A stretch of 64,000 bases of DNA from Pseudogracilibacillus auburnensis (GTDB lineage: Bacteria; Bacillota; Bacilli; Bacillales; Amphibacillaceae). The notes beneath the pieces were generated by a model. The model saw only the letters and a program-made list of their open reading frames with translations, ran no database searches and was not told where the DNA came from. Both the position numbers and the translations under genes were made by a program. The stretch spans positions 310,001 through 374,000 of the forward strand of contig NZ_QJJQ01000001.1 of assembly GCF_003201975.1 (NCBI RefSeq), written 5' to 3'. Shown one piece after another: positions 62,702-64,000 of this stretch; within the stretch, counting starts at the first letter, position 1, and every line of letters begins with the position of its first letter.

Positions 62702-62976
62702 GTGGTTAGTTTACAACCTGGATATGGACTTGAGATGGATACATCATTAGTAACGTTAATCTAGACAAAGTTCATTCTGTTTATCTCCCGTGCATAAATG
62801 ATTCCATCAAGTAACTAAAATTGATGTTTCCAGGTCGTCTTCACAGTATCTATGTATATGGCAGTGTTGCAAGAGGTGAAGCAATTATAGGTAAGTCTGA
62901 TCTAAACCTCATAGCCATGTTCATGGGTACACTAAATTCCGAAGAATCCACCAGAAATAACTGGCTAACCATATAA
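62702..62976 (+). pseudogene. Broken nucleotidyltransferase gene (antibiotic-adenylyltransferase-like)
   Basis: A ribosome binding site and GTG at 62702 open MVSLQPGYGLEMDTSLVTLI before a stop at 62762. In another frame, interrupted by one stop, the sequence continues FPGRLHSIYVYGSVARGEA and GKSDLNLIAMF. That is the pol-beta-type nucleotidyltransferase motif GS...SDxD, with the second Asp changed to Asn. The frame ends at 62976, only about a third of a typical length. Confidence 0.65.
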
Positions 62977-63011
62977 TACGAAGTGGCATTATGTTGAACA
63001 AAATTTGAAGA

Positions 63012-63836
63012 ATGAAGTGGGTGATTGTGATTAATAATTTTCAAATTGAATTAGCAGGAAATAATTTAAACGTTTTAGACTTCGGAGGTAATGAAGCTAT
63101 AGATTTTTTATTACTGCATGGATTAGCGGGTCGTGGGAGTGAATGGAAAAGCACCGCGGAATGGCTTACTAAATACGGTCATGTAATTGCGCTTGACCAA
63201 CGTGGCCATGGACAAAGCCAATCAAAAATTCCTGATTTTTCGCGTGAAGCTTATGTCCAAGATACTATTAAGGTAATTGAACAATATTGTGATGCTCCAA
63301 TCGTTCTGATTGGTCAATCAATGGGTGGGCTTAACGCATTTCTTGTTGCTGCGAAACGCCCAGATCTTGTAAAGGCTCTTATTGTTGTAGAAGCGACCCC
63401 TGATCCGGATCCTAAAGTACAAGATAATATTAGAAATTGGTTAGAAAGTTGGCCAGTGCCTTTTCTGAATTTTGATGAAGCTAAAAGATTTTTCGGTGGA
63501 GACACCTTATATGGTCGAACGTTCGCAGAGTCGATGGAGAAACGAACAGATGGATATTGGCCAGCATTTAATAATGAAGACATGATCCATTCAATGAAAG
63601 ATGTTGTTTCCCAAAATTACTGGGAGGATTGGAGAAAAATCAGTTGCCCAACATTAGTTGTTGGAGGAGAAAAAAGCTTTATTTCCCAAGACCTTTTAAG
63701 GAGTATGGCTAAAAACATTACAGATGGGCGCTATATCTGTATTTCTGAGGCTGGACACGATTTGCATTTGGAGGCATCTTCTACATTTCGCGAAGTTGTT
63801 GAAAGTTTTTTGAAAGAAATTTGTCTAGACAAGTAA
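63012..63836 (+). CDS. Alpha/beta hydrolase
   Basis: This enzyme of up to 274 residues has LLLHGLAGRGSEW near 33 (oxyanion HG), ALDQRGHGQS near 59, the nucleophile elbow LIGQSMGGL near 103, the acid region VVGGEKSFIS near 216 and the His in SEAGHDLHLE near 247. Gln replaces the usual His or Gly before the nucleophile (GQSMGG), which is common. The start is uncertain: ATG at 63012 has a weak GAAG, while GTG at 63027 has GTGGGTGA close by. It lies behind two broken genes. Confidence 0.85.
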   Translation: MKWVIVINNFQIELAGNNLNVLDFGGNEAIDFLLLHGLAGRGSEWKSTAEWLTKYGHVIALDQRGHGQSQSKIPDFSREAYVQDTIKVIEQYCDAPIVLIGQSMGGLNAFLVAAKRPDLVKALIVVEATPDPDPKVQDNIRNWLESWPVPFLNFDEAKRFFGGDTLYGRTFAESMEKRTDGYWPAFNNEDMIHSMKDVVSQNYWEDWRKISCPTLVVGGEKSFISQDLLRSMAKNITDGRYICISEAGHDLHLEASSTFREVVESFLKEICLDK

Positions 63837-64000
63837 TCTTCTATTAACGGAACGCGATTGTAGAAGAAAGCTTTACATTCTTTATGCCATATGGGCGAGT
63901 TTGTAGCACAAAAGAAACCTATGAGATACTAAAGAATTTTACATTCTAATTATAAGTTTAATATAAGGAATCCATTGTCATGGGTGGTGGTTTATATGAC
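63837..64000. other. Intergenic sequence to the window end, no gene seen
   Basis: TTCTATTAACGGAACGCGAT at the start and a GTAGAAGAAAG after it resemble a dispersed Bacillaceae repeat in flavour only. No start of a gene is certain before the window ends. Confidence 0.35.

Noticed and set aside
63821-63832. TTGTCTAGACAA, identical to the core of dre-like operator 1
   Set aside because: It lies inside the last codons of a hydrolase gene, with no amino-sugar gene nearby; most likely chance, though a NagR binding test would settle it.

Overview
The window looks like chromosomal DNA of a low-GC Gram-positive bacterium of the Bacillaceae or a close relative. The evidence is AT-rich coding sequence, strong AGGAGG-type ribosome binding sites with frequent TTG and GTG starts, and the order cshA-ydbS-ydbT known from Bacillus subtilis. 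A CcpA-type cre site, a NagR-type GntR regulator, an MsmX-type ATPase and a YisL homologue point the same way. I saw no rRNA, tRNA or CRISPR array.

1-9.4 kb is mostly housekeeping and envelope: the end of cshA, ydbS-ydbT, a metallo-beta-lactamase-fold hydrolase behind a perfect palindrome, an LCP cell-wall ligase, a leftward set (secreted MBL-HhH lipoprotein, DUF3006 protein, methyltransferase) and an SLC13/TrkA-C transporter. 9.9-14.9 kb holds two complete polar amino-acid ABC transporters in the same order (binding lipoprotein, terminator, permease, ATPase). The first has a sigma-A promoter, a leader ORF and a consensus cre site downstream of the promoter. 15.3-26.3 kb is a cell-wall or amino-sugar salvage region: MATE pump, YbbE-like serine hydrolase, a NagZ-like GH3 protein that has lost key catalytic motifs, dre-like operators, an orphan sugar-binding lipoprotein, nagR, a ROK kinase, nagA, nagB and a second nagB.

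28.2-42.1 kb is the most interesting block. It has one IclR regulator and twelve co-directional genes: class III aminotransferase, a CUT1 importer without its own ATPase, SDR, SMP-30 lactonase, IlvD/Edd dehydratase, amidohydrolase, a D-serine-dehydratase/D-threonine-aldolase fold enzyme, N-acyl-D-amino-acid deacylase, RidA and a FAH-family enzyme. Read together they suggest non-phosphorylative degradation of an N-acylated amino sugar or amino-sugar acid. The nearby msmX-like ATPase could power the importer.

44.7-45.3 kb is a GC-rich tandem array with an exact 52-bp period. Other gaps (9.5, 25.2 and 16.7 kb) hold degenerate arrays with periods near 51-52 or 20.5 bp, all close to whole numbers of DNA turns. 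guaA (46.3-47.8 kb) has an intact synthetase half, but the glutaminase catalytic His is Tyr. A tyrosine recombinase and a DUF3173 protein sit directly after guaA and mark the edge of a decayed integrative element.

50.4-64 kb is an accessory region of small regulator-led units: TetR with twin operators and two membrane proteins; AraC, DHFR-like, DinB and hydrolase genes; a short UvrA-like ATPase with a truncated YafY-type regulator; a MerR regulator divergent from an MFS pump and an NmrA-like protein, with three operator-like repeats between; alpha/beta hydrolases; and fragments of a GNAT and a nucleotidyltransferase gene.
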